The notes: generated from the sequence alone by a model not told the origin. A DNA stretch of 64,000 nt from CAWJNF01 sp963844235 (GCA_963844235.1 CAWJNF010000005.1:248001-312000); one strand, 5' to 3'. Counted from the stretch's first letter, positions 34,501-43,351 are shown. Numbers and translations are program-made.

Positions 34501-34637
34501 GCGATCCGACGCTGCAGGCCGTCACGGTCATGCGGGTCGCGCCACCGTCCGAAGGCGAGACGATCGCCGGGCTAGAGGGCGCCGTCCTCGACCGGGTGAT
34601 CACGGTGCCGCCCGAGCTGCTTGCCGAGGAGGGCTGA
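31512..34637 (+). CDS. Receptor kinase: Ser/Thr kinase - TM - beta-propeller - periplasmic-binding domain, copy 1
   Basis: 1041 residues. Cytoplasmic Ser/Thr kinase (1-280) with GRGGMGVVYRA (Gly loop), VALKL (K42), HRDVKPGNVLIS (catalytic D136), CDFGLTKP (D154), APEQ and GRADQYALGCVLYECLAG, so it should be active. One membrane helix at about 294-316 (KLVAVIGALLVAAAAAAVVV). Outside, a six/seven-bladed propeller (about 328-630) of repeats such as PTSIAYGEGAVWVLNADDQT and SRIDPETKAE. From about 633 a LivJ-like ligand-binding domain (GVVGPVHSGCAFVEIPIANE, YVRVMPNDRAQGAAHAVLAS, YGGQSAEVLLDAIARSDGT). It likely senses a small molecule and phosphorylates a cytoplasmic target; the ligand may be an amino acid (inference). 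Confidence 0.9.
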   Translation: MATLAPGQTFAGYRVEAVVGRGGMGVVYRATDLALERSVALKLVAPELAADLRFRERFLRESRLAASLEHAHVLPVYGAGEADGNLYLAMRLVEGEDLKTLLQREGTLEPALAVGLVTQIAGALDAAHSKGLVHRDVKPGNVLISSSGECYLCDFGLTKPMAAERSLTESGQFLGTLDYVAPEQIQGSDVDGRADQYALGCVLYECLAGQPPFAGTSGMAVMWAQMHEQPAALTDHRPELPGGIDGVLGRALAKEPGERFDDCSALAGAARGALGLGGEAPRASLGPGWLRRHAKLVAVIGALLVAAAAAAVVVQLTRDSGSGGIASVAPNSVAAIDPGTNEIVAQVPVGRNPTSIAYGEGAVWVLNADDQTISRIDPETKAERRFGTSPAAIGVAAGEGALWVLNAGDLDSARPVRTVTRVDPDTEATETIELPPGNAFETGRAAAGAQEIVVGEGAVFAVGTDGLVSRIDPSTNEVVASLDAGVVPETLAVENGALWAVEENTIVRVDLGTGEVAARLDVDTVFLSGIAVGGGLVWATDSIAGTVWRIEPGGISQTIAVGEGAAGIAYGEGSAWVAATRAALVAGIDPDTAAEVESIPIGSTPKAVAVGAGAVWVAVGEGVEQPETTEGEVTPLPASFCGELLYEGDAAGPDYLIVSDLPLRGGSAALGRPIEAAIEQVLREREFRAGPYRVGYQSCDDSSTQQGYDTAKCIANLRAYSANQRVLGVVGPVHSGCAFVEIPIANEAGLAMVSPTNSDTSLTHPEPSDTPNILARLYPTGERNYVRVMPNDRAQGAAHAVLASELGAASVFLLGDDQRLLYPFHRAADRLGIEIAGESVWDPEAAGYAELAEEVAGSGADMVFLADILDSVQDGQLLRDLRARLGEDFPISTGDGWVPEGAVEVAGDAAQGLFISTHGVPNSELPAPGQAFVAELAPSLPDGEVPSFSAVYGGQSAEVLLDAIARSDGTRASVVQQLFATRVVDGLIGDFRFDANGDPTLQAVTVMRVAPPSEGETIAGLEGAVLDRVITVPPELLAEEG

Positions 34638-37600
34638 TGGCGGTCGGCACGCTCGCGCCGGGCCAGTCGTTCGCCGGCTACCGGATCGAGGGGGTGGTGG
34701 GCCGGGGCGGCATGGGGGTGGTGTACCGGGCGAGGGATCTGGCGCTGGAGCGTCCGGTGGCGCTCAAGCTGGTGGCGCCGGAGCTGGCTGCGGACTCGCG
34801 TTTCCGGGAGCGGTTCCTCAGGGAGTCGCGGCTGGCGGCTGCGATCGAGCACCCGCACATCCTCCCGGTCCATGCGGCAGGGGAGGCCGACGGGACGCTG
34901 TTCCTCGTCACGCGTTTCGTCGAGGGGGAGGATCTGAAGACGCGGCTCGACCGTGACGGGCCGATGGACCCCGCCGTGGCGGTGGTGCTGGTGACCGAGA
35001 TCGGGAGCGCGCTGGACGCGGCGCACGCGAAGGGGCTCGTGCACCGGGACGTGAAGCCGGGGAACGTCTTGATCTCCTCGAGCGGGGAGTGCTACCTGTG
35101 CGACTTCGGGCTGACGAAGCCGATGGCAGCCGAGCGGAGCCTGACCGAGAGCGGCCAGTTCGTGGGCACGCTCGACTACGTGGCGCCGGAGCAGATCAAG
35201 GGCACGGACGTGGACGGCCGCGCGGATCAGTACGCGCTAGCGTGCGTGTTCTACGAGTGCCTGGCGGGCTCTCCTCCGTTTCGGGACAGCTCAGGCATGG
35301 CGGTGATGTGGGCGCACATGCAGGAGCAGCCGCCTCGGCTGCGGGAGCACCGTCCCGAGCTGCCCGAAGCGATCGACGGCGTGATCGGCAAGGCCTTGGC
35401 CAAGGAGCCGGAAGAGCGCTATGAGGATTGTTCCGCGCTCGCGGACGGCGGCGCGAGAGGCGCTAGGCCTCGGTGTCGAGGTTCGGCGCGCGCCGCTCCT
35501 GCCGGCCTGGTTCAGACGTCATGCGCGGCTGATCGCCGCTATCGGGGCACTCCTCGTCGCGGGCGCCGTCGCCGCGGCGGTCGTCCAGCTCACCCGCGGC
35601 TCGAGCTCGGAGGGGATCGAGGTGGTTGCCGGAAACGCCGTTGGCGTCATCGATCCGAGCAGCAACCGCATCACGGCCCAGATCCCCGTCGGGCGGAGCC
35701 CGACCAACGTCGAAGTCGGCGAAGGGGATGCGTGGGTGATCAACGCCGACGATCAAACGATCACGCGAATCGACCCGGAAACCCTCGAGGTGGGGCAGCC
35801 GTTCGCGGTCGGCGGTGGCACGCCCATCGATCTGGCGGTCGGCGACGGGGCGCTATGGGTGGCGAGCGGCACGCCGGATCCGAACACGCAGTTCGGCGGG
35901 CCGGTTCTCAATGCGCTCGTCCGGATCGACCCGGACACGTCCGGTACCCGCGCCGTGGTCGAGGTTCCGCACGACGGGCCCACGGTCGTCACCACATCGC
36001 AGCAGAGGCTGGTCGCTGCCGCGGGCTCGCTCTGGGTCGTGCTCGCGAGCGGTGCGGTGGCTCGGGTCGACATGGCCACCGGGGAAATCGTCGCCACGGT
36101 CGAAGGCGTCGGGGCGTTCGCGATCGCGAGTGACGGGCGCAGCATCTGGACTCTCGAGACCGACGGGAGCCTGAAGCGGATAAGCCCGAGCACGAACGGG
36201 ATCACGGCGAACATCTCCCTCCAGACGACCGGGCTCGACTCCATCGCCGTGGGCGGCGGAGACGTTTGGGCGACGTCGTCGGCCGACGGCGTCGTCTGGC
36301 GGATCACGGTGGCACCCCAGCCCGTGAGTCGAACGATCCAGCTCGAGACCGGCGCCGCGGCCGTCGCCTACCACGAAGGGTCTGTGTGGGTTGCGAACGG
36401 CGTGCGCGGAACCGTGTCGCGAATCGATCCTGCGACGAATGCGGTCGTCGCTACGGTGGCTGTCGGGAACACGCCGTACGGCCTGGCCGTGGACGACGGA
36501 GGGGCCTGGGTCACGGTCCAGGGCGGTGGCGAGGCTGCCGCCTCCCCGTCGACCGTCGAGGGCATCGAAGCGCTGCCGAGCAGCTTCTGCGGCTCGCCGG
36601 TCTACGCTGGCGAAGGGGCGCCGGACATGCTCGTCGTGTCGGATCTCCCGTTGCAGGGTGGGTCTCGCTTCACGGCGGTGCAGATGGAGCAGGCGATCGA
36701 GTACGTCTTCCGGCAGCGCGGCTTCCAGGCCGGTGAGCACCGGGTCGCGTACCAGTCCTGCGACGACTCGCTCGCGAGCACCGGGCTGTTCGACTTCGAC
36801 AAGTGCGCCGCCAACGCGAAGGCCTACGCGGAGAACCCGCAGGTCGTCGCAGTCATCGGAACGCACAACTCGGCGTGCGCGGCGGCCGAGATCCCCGTGC
36901 TCAACGAGGCCGCGGCCGGGCCGCTGGCGATGATCTCGCCGTCGAACTCGCTCCCCGGCCTCACCCGGCAGTCGCTCGACGCGCCGCCGAACGGGATGGA
37001 GATCCTCTACCCGACCGGCAAGCGCAACTACGTCCGTGTGTACTCGACGGATGACATGCAGGCCGCCGCGCTCGTGACCTTCGCGCGGGACGAGCTCGGC
37101 GCCCGAGATGCGGTTATCGTCAACGACGGCGAGGACGTGTACGGCGAGATCGTCGGCGCCTACCTCCGCCGTGCGGCCGCGAACGCAGGCCTCGACGTGG
37201 TCGGCACGGCCCGTTGGGATCCCCAGGCTGCGACGTACGACGAGCTCGCCGAGGACGTGGCCGCCGCGCGACCGGACGCCGTCTTCGTGAGCGGCCTTCT
37301 CGATACGAACGGAGCGGCCGTCGTTGCGGCGATTCGCGCCGCCGTGGGGCCGGACACGCCGATTCTCGTGCCCGACGGCTTCACGCCGCTCTCGCTGTTC
37401 CTCGACCAGGCGGGCGACGCGGCGAAGGGCGTCTATGTGAGCGCCGTGGGTCTACCCGCGCTGGAGCAGGCGGCGGCCAGCGAGGCCCTGCCGGACGCTG
37501 CGGTGCGCTTCGTAGAGGAGTTCGGGGCGACGCAGCCGGCCGGCGTCGATACGTTCGCGATCTATGCGGCTCAAGCCACCGAGGTCCTCCTCGACGCCGT

Positions 37601-37826
37601 CGCACGCTCCGACGGCACGCGTGCCGGCGTCGTGGAGGAGCTCTTCGCGACAAGGGTCGAAGACGGCATCCTCGGCAGCTTCACGTTCGACGCGAACGGC
37701 GACATCTCGCTCAACCCGGTGTCGGTCTTTCGGGTCGAGGAGGGGGGTGGCAGCAACGAGATCATGAGCGTCGAAGGCGGCACGCTCGTCGACGTCGTCA
37801 CGCCCGACCCGTCCCTCGTTCGGTAG
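34637..37826 (+). CDS. Receptor kinase: Ser/Thr kinase - TM - beta-propeller - periplasmic-binding domain, copy 2, frameshifted
   Basis: Tandem paralogue of the preceding gene, about 1062 residues when repaired. The kinase part (GRGGMGVVYRARDLALERPV, HRDVKPGNVLISSS, CDFGLTKP) ends at CSALAD in one frame; the rest, from AAREALGLGVEVRRAP onward, is in another. Removing one G at 35443-35444 gives CSALATAAREALGLG, matching copy 1. TM helix LIAAIGALLVAGAVAAAVVQ, propeller with GDAWVINADDQTITRIDPE, and ligand domain with VIGTHNSACAAAEIPVLNEA. The start ATG shares a base with the previous stop (TGATG). The kinase domains are nearly identical while the ectodomains have diverged, so the two probably read different ligands into one signalling output. 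Confidence 0.87.
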
Positions 37827-38107
37827 TGACCAGCCAGCTCGCTCCGGGCTCGACGAAACTCGGTCGTGGCCATCCATCCGGAGACGAACGAGGTCGTCAG
37901 CGGCATACCCGTTGGAAAGCTCCCTTCGAGCATTGCGGTGGGCGAAGGGCGGTGTGGGTGCTCAACGGCGACGAGCCGGCGGCGATCTCGCATCGACCCG
38001 GAGACGACGGCGGAGACAGCGTGCTCTTCCGGGTCGACGGTGGGCTGAGGCGGGCGTTCGGCCGGGGACGTCGCAAGTCGCCCGCTCCGACCTCGTTCGC
38101 AGGCGCT
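37826..38107 (+). pseudogene. Remnant of a third receptor-kinase copy
   Basis: A GTG overlapping the previous stop (TAGTG) begins VTSQLAPGST, like the TLAPGQ start of copies 1 and 2. Within about 30 nt the sequence jumps, in another frame, to a propeller blade: VVAIHPETNEVVSGIPVGKL, then PSSIAVGEG, AVWVLNGDEPA and ISRIDPETTAET after small shifts. This equals the first blade of the functional copies. The kinase domain, membrane helix and binding domain are deleted. It lies in the 354-bp gap before the MetE-like gene and carries no intact frame. Confidence 0.7.
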
Positions 38108-38155
38108 TGACCGCATTCGTCGTGCGGCCGTAGACTCGCCTTGAAATCGTTGCCA
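38107..38155 (+). promoter_or_regulatory. Promoter plus LacI-type operator, copy 2
   Basis: -35 TTGACC (38107-38112), 18-bp spacer, -10 TAGACT (38131-38136), then TGAAATCGTTGCCA (38142-38155). Boxes, spacer length and operator match the module at 16310-16358, including the ACTCGCC between -10 and operator. Suggests that the LacI protein encoded at 16364 also controls the MetE-like gene. Confidence 0.7.
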
Positions 38156-38180
38156 GGGGCTAGCTGCGAAGGAGGCGAGG

Positions 38181-39431
38181 ATGGCGTTCACCGCGACGAA
38201 GGATCTGATGCTGCCGGCCACGGTGACGGGCTCGTGGCCGCGGCCGCGCTGGTACACGGAGAACATGTGGGCGCGGCCGCTCGACACGGCCATGATGAAC
38301 CCCTGGTACCGAGAGCAGTTCTCCGACGCGCACGCGATCGTCGTGTCGGATCAGGCGCGCTGCGGCCTCGACATCCTGACGACAGGCGACTACCACCTCG
38401 ACGAGGACGTCGCCGGTCGCTCGTGGCACCACTACCCGCTGCAGCGCTGGAAGGGCCTCGAGCACGAGGAGCTCCAGACCGACAAGACGCGCTCGGAGCT
38501 CCTCTCCTACCCGGTCGGCACGATGCTCGACTCGATCTACAAGACCTGGCGCTGGCCGCGGGTCGTCGACAAGGTCGAGCACGACCCGAAGAACCCGCTC
38601 GAGTACGCGAAGATCTGGCGCATCTCCCAGCAGGCGGCTGCCAGCTCTAGCCTGCCGGTGAAGTTCGGGACGTGCTCGGCGCAGGTGCTCGCCTTCTTCC
38701 TCGACTCGCACACGCCGCACTACGACCTCGACGACAAGAAGCAGCTGACGTGGGACATGGCCGAGGCGATGAACCTCGAGCTCAAGCAGCTTGCCGCGTC
38801 GGGCTGCAAGGTGATCCAGATCGAGGAGCCGACCCTCCACTTCATCGCCTGCTACTACCCGGAGATGACGGAGTACCTCGACTTCCTCGTCGACTGCTTC
38901 AACCGCGAGATCGAGGGGCTCGACGACGTCGAGGTCTGGATCCACACCTGCTGGGGCAACCCGAACATGCAGAAGGTCTTCTCCGACGAGTCCTACCGCA
39001 ACTCGATGGAGATCTACCTCGACCGGCTCAAGGGCGACGTCTGGACGATCGAGGCGACCGAGAACGACCTCAAGGAGATCGAGCTCTTCGCGCCGTACAA
39101 GGACTCGCTCCAGAAGAAGATCGCGGTGGGCGTGATCAGCCACCGCACGCTCCAGGGCGACTTCCCAGAGGTGATCGCAGACCGGACCCGGCGAGCCCTC
39201 GAGCACATCCCGGCCGACAAGCTGATCCTCTCGACGGACTGCGGCTTCGGCCGCCAGGGCTTCAACCGCCACCTCGCGTTCTACAAGTCGGCCGGCATCC
39301 CGCTCGCCCGCAACATTGTCCTGAAGGAGCTCGGCCTCGAGGAGCGCTACATCCCCGTGGCCGACGAGGGGCTCGCGTGGGACTACCTACCCGACGAAGA
39401 GCCGCTGACGCACATGAAGCCGCTCCGGTAG
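38181..39431 (+). CDS. Cobalamin-independent methionine synthase-like (MetE C-terminal/UROD superfamily) protein
   Basis: 416 residues, a single MetE-type catalytic barrel without the N-terminal MetE half. LPATVTGSWPRPRWYTENMW is the typical start (TGSxPR). IQIEEPTLHF, VWIHTCWGNPN (His and Cys zinc ligands) and LSTDCGFGRQGFNRHLAF (second Cys) are the metal-site motifs. It probably moves a methyl group from a methyl donor to a thiol. Such short proteins often serve catabolic demethylation or core-MetE roles rather than the classical folate reaction. ATG after GAAGGAGGCGAGG. The promoter carries the LacI-type operator. Confidence 0.85.
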   Translation: MAFTATKDLMLPATVTGSWPRPRWYTENMWARPLDTAMMNPWYREQFSDAHAIVVSDQARCGLDILTTGDYHLDEDVAGRSWHHYPLQRWKGLEHEELQTDKTRSELLSYPVGTMLDSIYKTWRWPRVVDKVEHDPKNPLEYAKIWRISQQAAASSSLPVKFGTCSAQVLAFFLDSHTPHYDLDDKKQLTWDMAEAMNLELKQLAASGCKVIQIEEPTLHFIACYYPEMTEYLDFLVDCFNREIEGLDDVEVWIHTCWGNPNMQKVFSDESYRNSMEIYLDRLKGDVWTIEATENDLKEIELFAPYKDSLQKKIAVGVISHRTLQGDFPEVIADRTRRALEHIPADKLILSTDCGFGRQGFNRHLAFYKSAGIPLARNIVLKELGLEERYIPVADEGLAWDYLPDEEPLTHMKPLR

Positions 39432-39456
39432 GGAATTGGCAGCCGTCGAAACGGTC

Positions 39457-39484
39457 GTAGGGGCCGGATATATCCGGCCCCTAC
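39457..39484. repeat. Palindromic intergenic repeat, copy 3 (perfect 28-bp palindrome)
   Basis: GTAGGGGCCGGATA joined to TATCCGGCCCCTAC, a perfect palindrome of 28 bp, 25 nt after the MetE-like gene stop. This is the type copy of the family. Confidence 0.85.
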
Positions 39485-39511
39485 AACGGCGGGACTAGAG
39501 TTCGCCCAACC

Positions 39512-39895
39512 GTGTTGGTCCTCGTCATCGGCAGCGCGCTGCGGGAGGTCTGTGGCGACCAGGCCGCGCTCGGCCTCGAGTTCGTGGCGGAGGCGCGGAC
39601 GGCGCCCCGCTACCGCCTCTTCAGTCTCGAGGATCGCTGGGCTGCGCTCGTGCCCACCGACGAGGGCGGGATCTCTGTGCCAGGCGAGCTCGTCGAGCTC
39701 CCGCAGGAGCGCTGGGACGACATCCTCGCCACCGAGCCGCCCGGCATCACGCCGGGGCCAGTGGAGCTCGAGGACGGACGCTCGGTCACCGCGGCGCTCG
39801 GCGATCCCGCCTACCTCGAGGAGCACGGTCAGGAGATCACCGAGCACGGCGGCTTCGCGGCGTACCTGAGAGCGAAGCGGGCAGCCGGCGAATGA
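39512..39895 (+). CDS. Allophanate hydrolase C-terminal-like / AIG2-type small protein
   Basis: 127 residues. Features recalling the C-terminal domain of allophanate hydrolase and gamma-glutamylcyclotransferase-like folds: RYRLFSLEDRWAALVPTDEG, ISVPGELVELPQERWDDILA and a final HGGFAAYLRAKRA, where GG-W/F-AYL is typical. Such stand-alone proteins have no settled activity. GTG start at 39512; TAGAGT ends 10 nt before it, so the leader is very short. The stop overlaps the next ATG (ATGA). Identification is by pattern only. Confidence 0.65.
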   Translation: MLVLVIGSALREVCGDQAALGLEFVAEARTAPRYRLFSLEDRWAALVPTDEGGISVPGELVELPQERWDDILATEPPGITPGPVELEDGRSVTAALGDPAYLEEHGQEITEHGGFAAYLRAKRAAGE

Positions 39896-40744
39896 ACGGT
39901 CTGCGACGCGTCAGCCACGAGGGCCTCGAGCTCCTCGTGGCCGCTCGCGACGGAGCACTCCATCCCCTGGACGAGCCGCTCGCGACCCTCCTCGCCGGCG
40001 GTCTCGACCGTCTGCACGAGGCGGTCGACGCGGCGCTCGCCCGGGAGGCGGTCCGCGGCGACGTCGACCTGCTCGCACCCGTAGATCGCCAGGAGGTGTG
40101 GGCGTCCGGTGTCACCTACGAGCGCTCGCGTCAGGCGCGGGTCGAGGAGGCCGTCGTGAAGTCGGTGTACGACCTCGTCTTCGAGGCCGAGCGGCCGGAG
40201 GTGTTCATGAAGATGCCGGCGTACCGCGTGCCGCTGCCGGGCGAGCCGCTGCGGGTCCGGGCCGACTCCACCTGGGACGTCCCCGAGCCCGAGCTGGCGC
40301 TCGTCCTGACCGCCCAGGGCGAGGTGGCCGGCTACCTCGTGGCCGACGACCTCTCCTCGCGCTCGATCGAGGGCGAGAACCCGCTCTACCTCGCGCAGGC
40401 GAAGATCTTCGACGACTCGCTCGGGCTCTCGGACACGATCGTGCTCGCCCGCGACCTCGGCGAGCGCGCGCACGTCGGCCCGGATCTCGCTGCGTATCGA
40501 GCGCGCCGGCAGCGTCGAGTTCGAGGGGGAGACGTCCACAGCGCAGATGCGCCGCTCGTTCGACGACCTCGCGGGATACCTGTTCCGCGAGCTCTCCCAC
40601 CCGAACGGCGCCGTGCTGCTGACCGGCACCGGGCTCGTGCCGCCGGACGAGTTCACGCTCGAGGGTGGAGACATCGTCGAGATCGAGATCGAGGGCGTCG
40701 GCCTCCTCCGCCACGGTGTCTACCGCTCCGGTGCCACTCAATGA
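39892..40744 (+). CDS. Fumarylacetoacetate (FAA) hydrolase family protein, frameshifted
   Basis: About 283 residues. The N-terminal part (YERSRQARVEEAVVKSVYDL, VFEAERPEVFMKMPAYRVPL, VPEPELALVLTAQGEVAGYL, EGENPLYLAQAKIFDDSLGL) has the metal-site Glu residues of FAA hydrolases. After RAHVGP the correct continuation ISLRIERAGSVEFEGETSTA and HPNGAVLLTGTGLVPPDEFT, ending LEGGDIVEIEIEGVG, is in another frame. Removing one G at 40482-40483 joins them. The family cleaves C-C bonds or dehydrates 2-keto-3-deoxy sugar acids (2,4-diketo-3-deoxy-fuconate/arabinonate type). The context of sugar-acid enzymes favours the latter. Stop overlaps the next ATG. Confidence 0.88.
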
Positions 40745-41670
40745 GGATCGCGGTCGTCGGTGCCGGCGCGATGGGCTCGGTCTATGCCGGGCTGCTCGCG
40801 GACGCCGGCAACGAGGTCTGGGCGATCGACACGTGGCAGGAGCACGTCGACGCCATCCGGGAGCGCGGCCTGCACGTCGAGGGTGCGAGTGGAGACCGGA
40901 CCGTACGTCTACAGGCCACGAGCGACCCCGGCGAGGTCGGCGCCGTCGATCTCGTCGTCGTCGCGACGAAGGCCCGTGACGTCGAGGCCGCCGCCGAGCG
41001 TGCCCGGCCCCTGCTCGGCCCGGAGACCGTCGTCGTGCCGATCCAGAACGGGCTCGGCAGCGCCGACCGGGTGGCCCTCGTTCTCGGCGAGGAACGCGTG
41101 GCGATCGGCGTCGCCGGCGGCTTCGGCGCCTCCATCGTCGCTCCGGGCCACGTCCACCACAACGGCTGGCAGCTGATCCGCCTCGGCGAGCGTCGCGGCA
41201 AGGTGACTCCGCGGATCGAGCGGGTCGCGGAGGTCTGGCGCGATGCCGGCTTCCAGGTCGCGACCTTCGACGACGTCGACCGGCTGGTCTGGGAGAAGCT
41301 CGTGTGCAACGCGGCCTTCAGCGGCACCTGCGCGCTGCTCGAGACGACGATCGGCGAGGTGCTCGCCGACCCGGACGCGTGGTCGGTCGCCGAAGCGTGT
41401 GCGCGGGAGGCGTTCGCCGTCGCGGGTGCCTCCGGGATCGAGCTCGAGTTCGACGACCCGTCGACCTACGTTCGCGAGTTCGGCGCCAAGATGCCGGACG
41501 CCCGGCCCTCGATGCTGCTCGACCTCCTGGCCGGCCGGCCCTGCGAGGTCGACGTGATCAACGGCGCGATTCCGCCGGCTGCGGCGGCGGTCGGCCTACA
41601 GGCGCCCGTGAACGAGACGGTCGCCGCGCTCGTGCGGGCGAAGGAGGCCCGGATTCTGGCGCATCGCTAG
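40741..41670 (+). CDS. Ketopantoate reductase (PanE/ApbA) family protein
   Basis: 309 residues. RIAVVGAGAMGSVYAGLLAD is the NADPH-binding motif, DLVVVATKARDVEAAAE and VVPIQNGLGSADRVALVLG are typical, and LVWEKLVCNAAFSGTCALLE contains the catalytic Lys. The C-terminal helices include PSMLLDLLAGRPCEVDVING (Glu). Could be 2-dehydropantoate 2-reductase of CoA biosynthesis, but the FAA hydrolase and aldehyde dehydrogenase next to it suggest a 2-keto-acid reductase used in catabolism. ATG overlaps the upstream TGA. Confidence 0.88.
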   Translation: MRIAVVGAGAMGSVYAGLLADAGNEVWAIDTWQEHVDAIRERGLHVEGASGDRTVRLQATSDPGEVGAVDLVVVATKARDVEAAAERARPLLGPETVVVPIQNGLGSADRVALVLGEERVAIGVAGGFGASIVAPGHVHHNGWQLIRLGERRGKVTPRIERVAEVWRDAGFQVATFDDVDRLVWEKLVCNAAFSGTCALLETTIGEVLADPDAWSVAEACAREAFAVAGASGIELEFDDPSTYVREFGAKMPDARPSMLLDLLAGRPCEVDVINGAIPPAAAAVGLQAPVNETVAALVRAKEARILAHR

Positions 41671-41801
41671 CACGACCGGGGCGGTCACCGACGGCGGGCC
41701 TGTCGCTGCCCGTCGACGGCGGCGCGCCCCTGCGGCGGTCCGCGCGGGGTAGGCTGAGAGCACAGGAGTCGGATCCGAGACGACAGCGAGGGAGTTGAGC
41801 C

Positions 41802-43271
41802 ATGGCGACGATGGTCGACGTACACGAGGAGCAGCTGCTCATAGGCGGCAAGTGGACGGACGCGAGCGGCGGCGAGCGGTTCGACGTCACGAATCCGGCT
41901 ACCGGTGAGGTCGTCGGGACGGTGCCGAACGGGAACGCCGAGGACGTCGGCGCGGCGATCGACGCTGCGTCGGATGCGCTGCCCGACTGGCAGGCACAGC
42001 CCGCGATCGCGCGCGCGCGGATCCTGCGCCGGGCGGCCGAGATCATCAGAGAGCGTGTCGACGAGATCGGCAGCGTCATGACGGCCGAGCAGGGCAAGCC
42101 GCTCGCCGAGGCCAAGGGCGAGACCGACTACGCAGCCAGCTTCCTCGAATGGTTCGCCGGCGAGGCGGAGCGCGTCTACGGGCAGGTCGTGCCGGCGATC
42201 AACCCCGCCAACCGCGTCATGGTCCTGCGCCAGCCGGTGGGGGTGGCGGCGGCGATCACCCCGTGGAACTTCCCGGCGGCCATGATGACGCGCAAGCTCG
42301 GGCCGGCCATGGCAGCGGGGTGCACGAGCGTGGTCAAGCCTGCGAGCGCGACTCCGCTCACTGCTGCGTTGATCCTGCGGGCGATCGAGGACGCCGGCGC
42401 CCCGGCGGGCGTGGTCAACCTCGTCACCTCGCGCTCCTCGGGCATGGTCGCCGAGACGCTCTTCGGCGATCGTCGCGTGCGCAAGATCTCGTTCACGGGC
42501 TCCACCGAGGTCGGGAAGGATCTCATTCGCCGGTCGGCTGACCAGGTGAAGCGCCTCTCGCTCGAGCTCGGCGGCCACGCGCCGTACCTGATCTTCGACG
42601 ACGCCGACCTCGAGGAGGCGGCCGAGCAGCTCATCGCCTCGAAGTTCCGCAACGCCGGCCAGACCTGCGTCTGCGCGAACCGCACGTACGTGCAGCAGGG
42701 GATCTACAAGGACTTCGTCTCCCTGCTCGCCGAGAAGGTCGCGAAGCTCGTCGTGGGTCGCGGCGACCAGCCCGGCGTCCAGATCGGCCCGCTCATCGAC
42801 GACCGTGGCGTGGACAAGGCCGACGAGCACGTGCAGGATGCCGTTCGCCGGGGCGCCAAGCTGCTCATCGGCGGCACGCGGCTCACGGACGGCGACTACG
42901 CCGGCGGCTCGTTCTACGCGCCCACCGTGCTCGAAGGCGTCACGCCGGAGATGTTGATCTCCTACGAGGAGACCTTCGGGCCCGTCTGCGGCGTGACCAA
43001 GTTCGAGACGGAGGAGGAGGCGATCCGCCTCGCCAACGACAGCGTCTACGGGTTGTGCGCGTACTTCCACACGCGCGACTACGCGCGTCTTCTTCGTGTC
43101 GCCGAGAAGCTGGACTACGGGATCGTGGGAGCGAACGCGGGCATCATCAGCGCCGCGAACGCGCCCTTCGGCGGCGTCAAGGAGTCGGGCTTCGGACGCG
43201 AGGGTGGCTCGGTCGGGATCGACGAGTACCTCGACGTCAAGTACGTTCTCGTCGCCGGCGTCGGCACGTAG
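41802..43271 (+). CDS. NAD(P)-dependent aldehyde dehydrogenase (succinate-semialdehyde dehydrogenase-like)
   Basis: 489 residues, complete ALDH. ITPWNFPAAMMTRKLGPAMA (cofactor loop), LSLELGGHAPYLIFDDADLE (catalytic Glu), FRNAGQTCVCANRTYVQ (catalytic Cys), YEETFGPVCGV and SGFGREGG near the end. The double Cys after GQT and general sequence resemble GabD-type enzymes; 2-ketoglutarate-semialdehyde dehydrogenase is an equally good fit and suits a sugar-acid pathway that has an FAA-type aldolase or hydrolase. ATG after GAGGGAG. Its TAG is followed by GGGGCGGG, a vestige of the palindromic repeat. Confidence 0.93.
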   Translation: MATMVDVHEEQLLIGGKWTDASGGERFDVTNPATGEVVGTVPNGNAEDVGAAIDAASDALPDWQAQPAIARARILRRAAEIIRERVDEIGSVMTAEQGKPLAEAKGETDYAASFLEWFAGEAERVYGQVVPAINPANRVMVLRQPVGVAAAITPWNFPAAMMTRKLGPAMAAGCTSVVKPASATPLTAALILRAIEDAGAPAGVVNLVTSRSSGMVAETLFGDRRVRKISFTGSTEVGKDLIRRSADQVKRLSLELGGHAPYLIFDDADLEEAAEQLIASKFRNAGQTCVCANRTYVQQGIYKDFVSLLAEKVAKLVVGRGDQPGVQIGPLIDDRGVDKADEHVQDAVRRGAKLLIGGTRLTDGDYAGGSFYAPTVLEGVTPEMLISYEETFGPVCGVTKFETEEEAIRLANDSVYGLCAYFHTRDYARLLRVAEKLDYGIVGANAGIISAANAPFGGVKESGFGREGGSVGIDEYLDVKYVLVAGVGT

Positions 43272-43303
43272 GGGCGGGTCGCCGACCAGCCAGTTCGCCA
43301 TCG

Positions 43304-43331
43304 GTAGGGGCCGGATGTATCCGGCCCCTAC
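43304..43331. repeat. Palindromic intergenic repeat, copy 4
   Basis: GTAGGGGCCGGATG joined to TATCCGGCCCCTAC: one mismatch from the perfect 28-bp palindrome. 32 nt after the aldehyde dehydrogenase stop. Followed 20 nt later by copy 5. Confidence 0.85.
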
Positions 43332-43351
43332 TTGTCGGCGCGGAGCGCTCC

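Noticed and set aside
35443..35444. Programmed ribosomal frameshift in the receptor kinase and other broken genes
   Set aside because: No slippery heptamer or downstream pseudoknot pattern is evident, and the same kind of indel occurs in eight unrelated genes. A sequence error explains it better.
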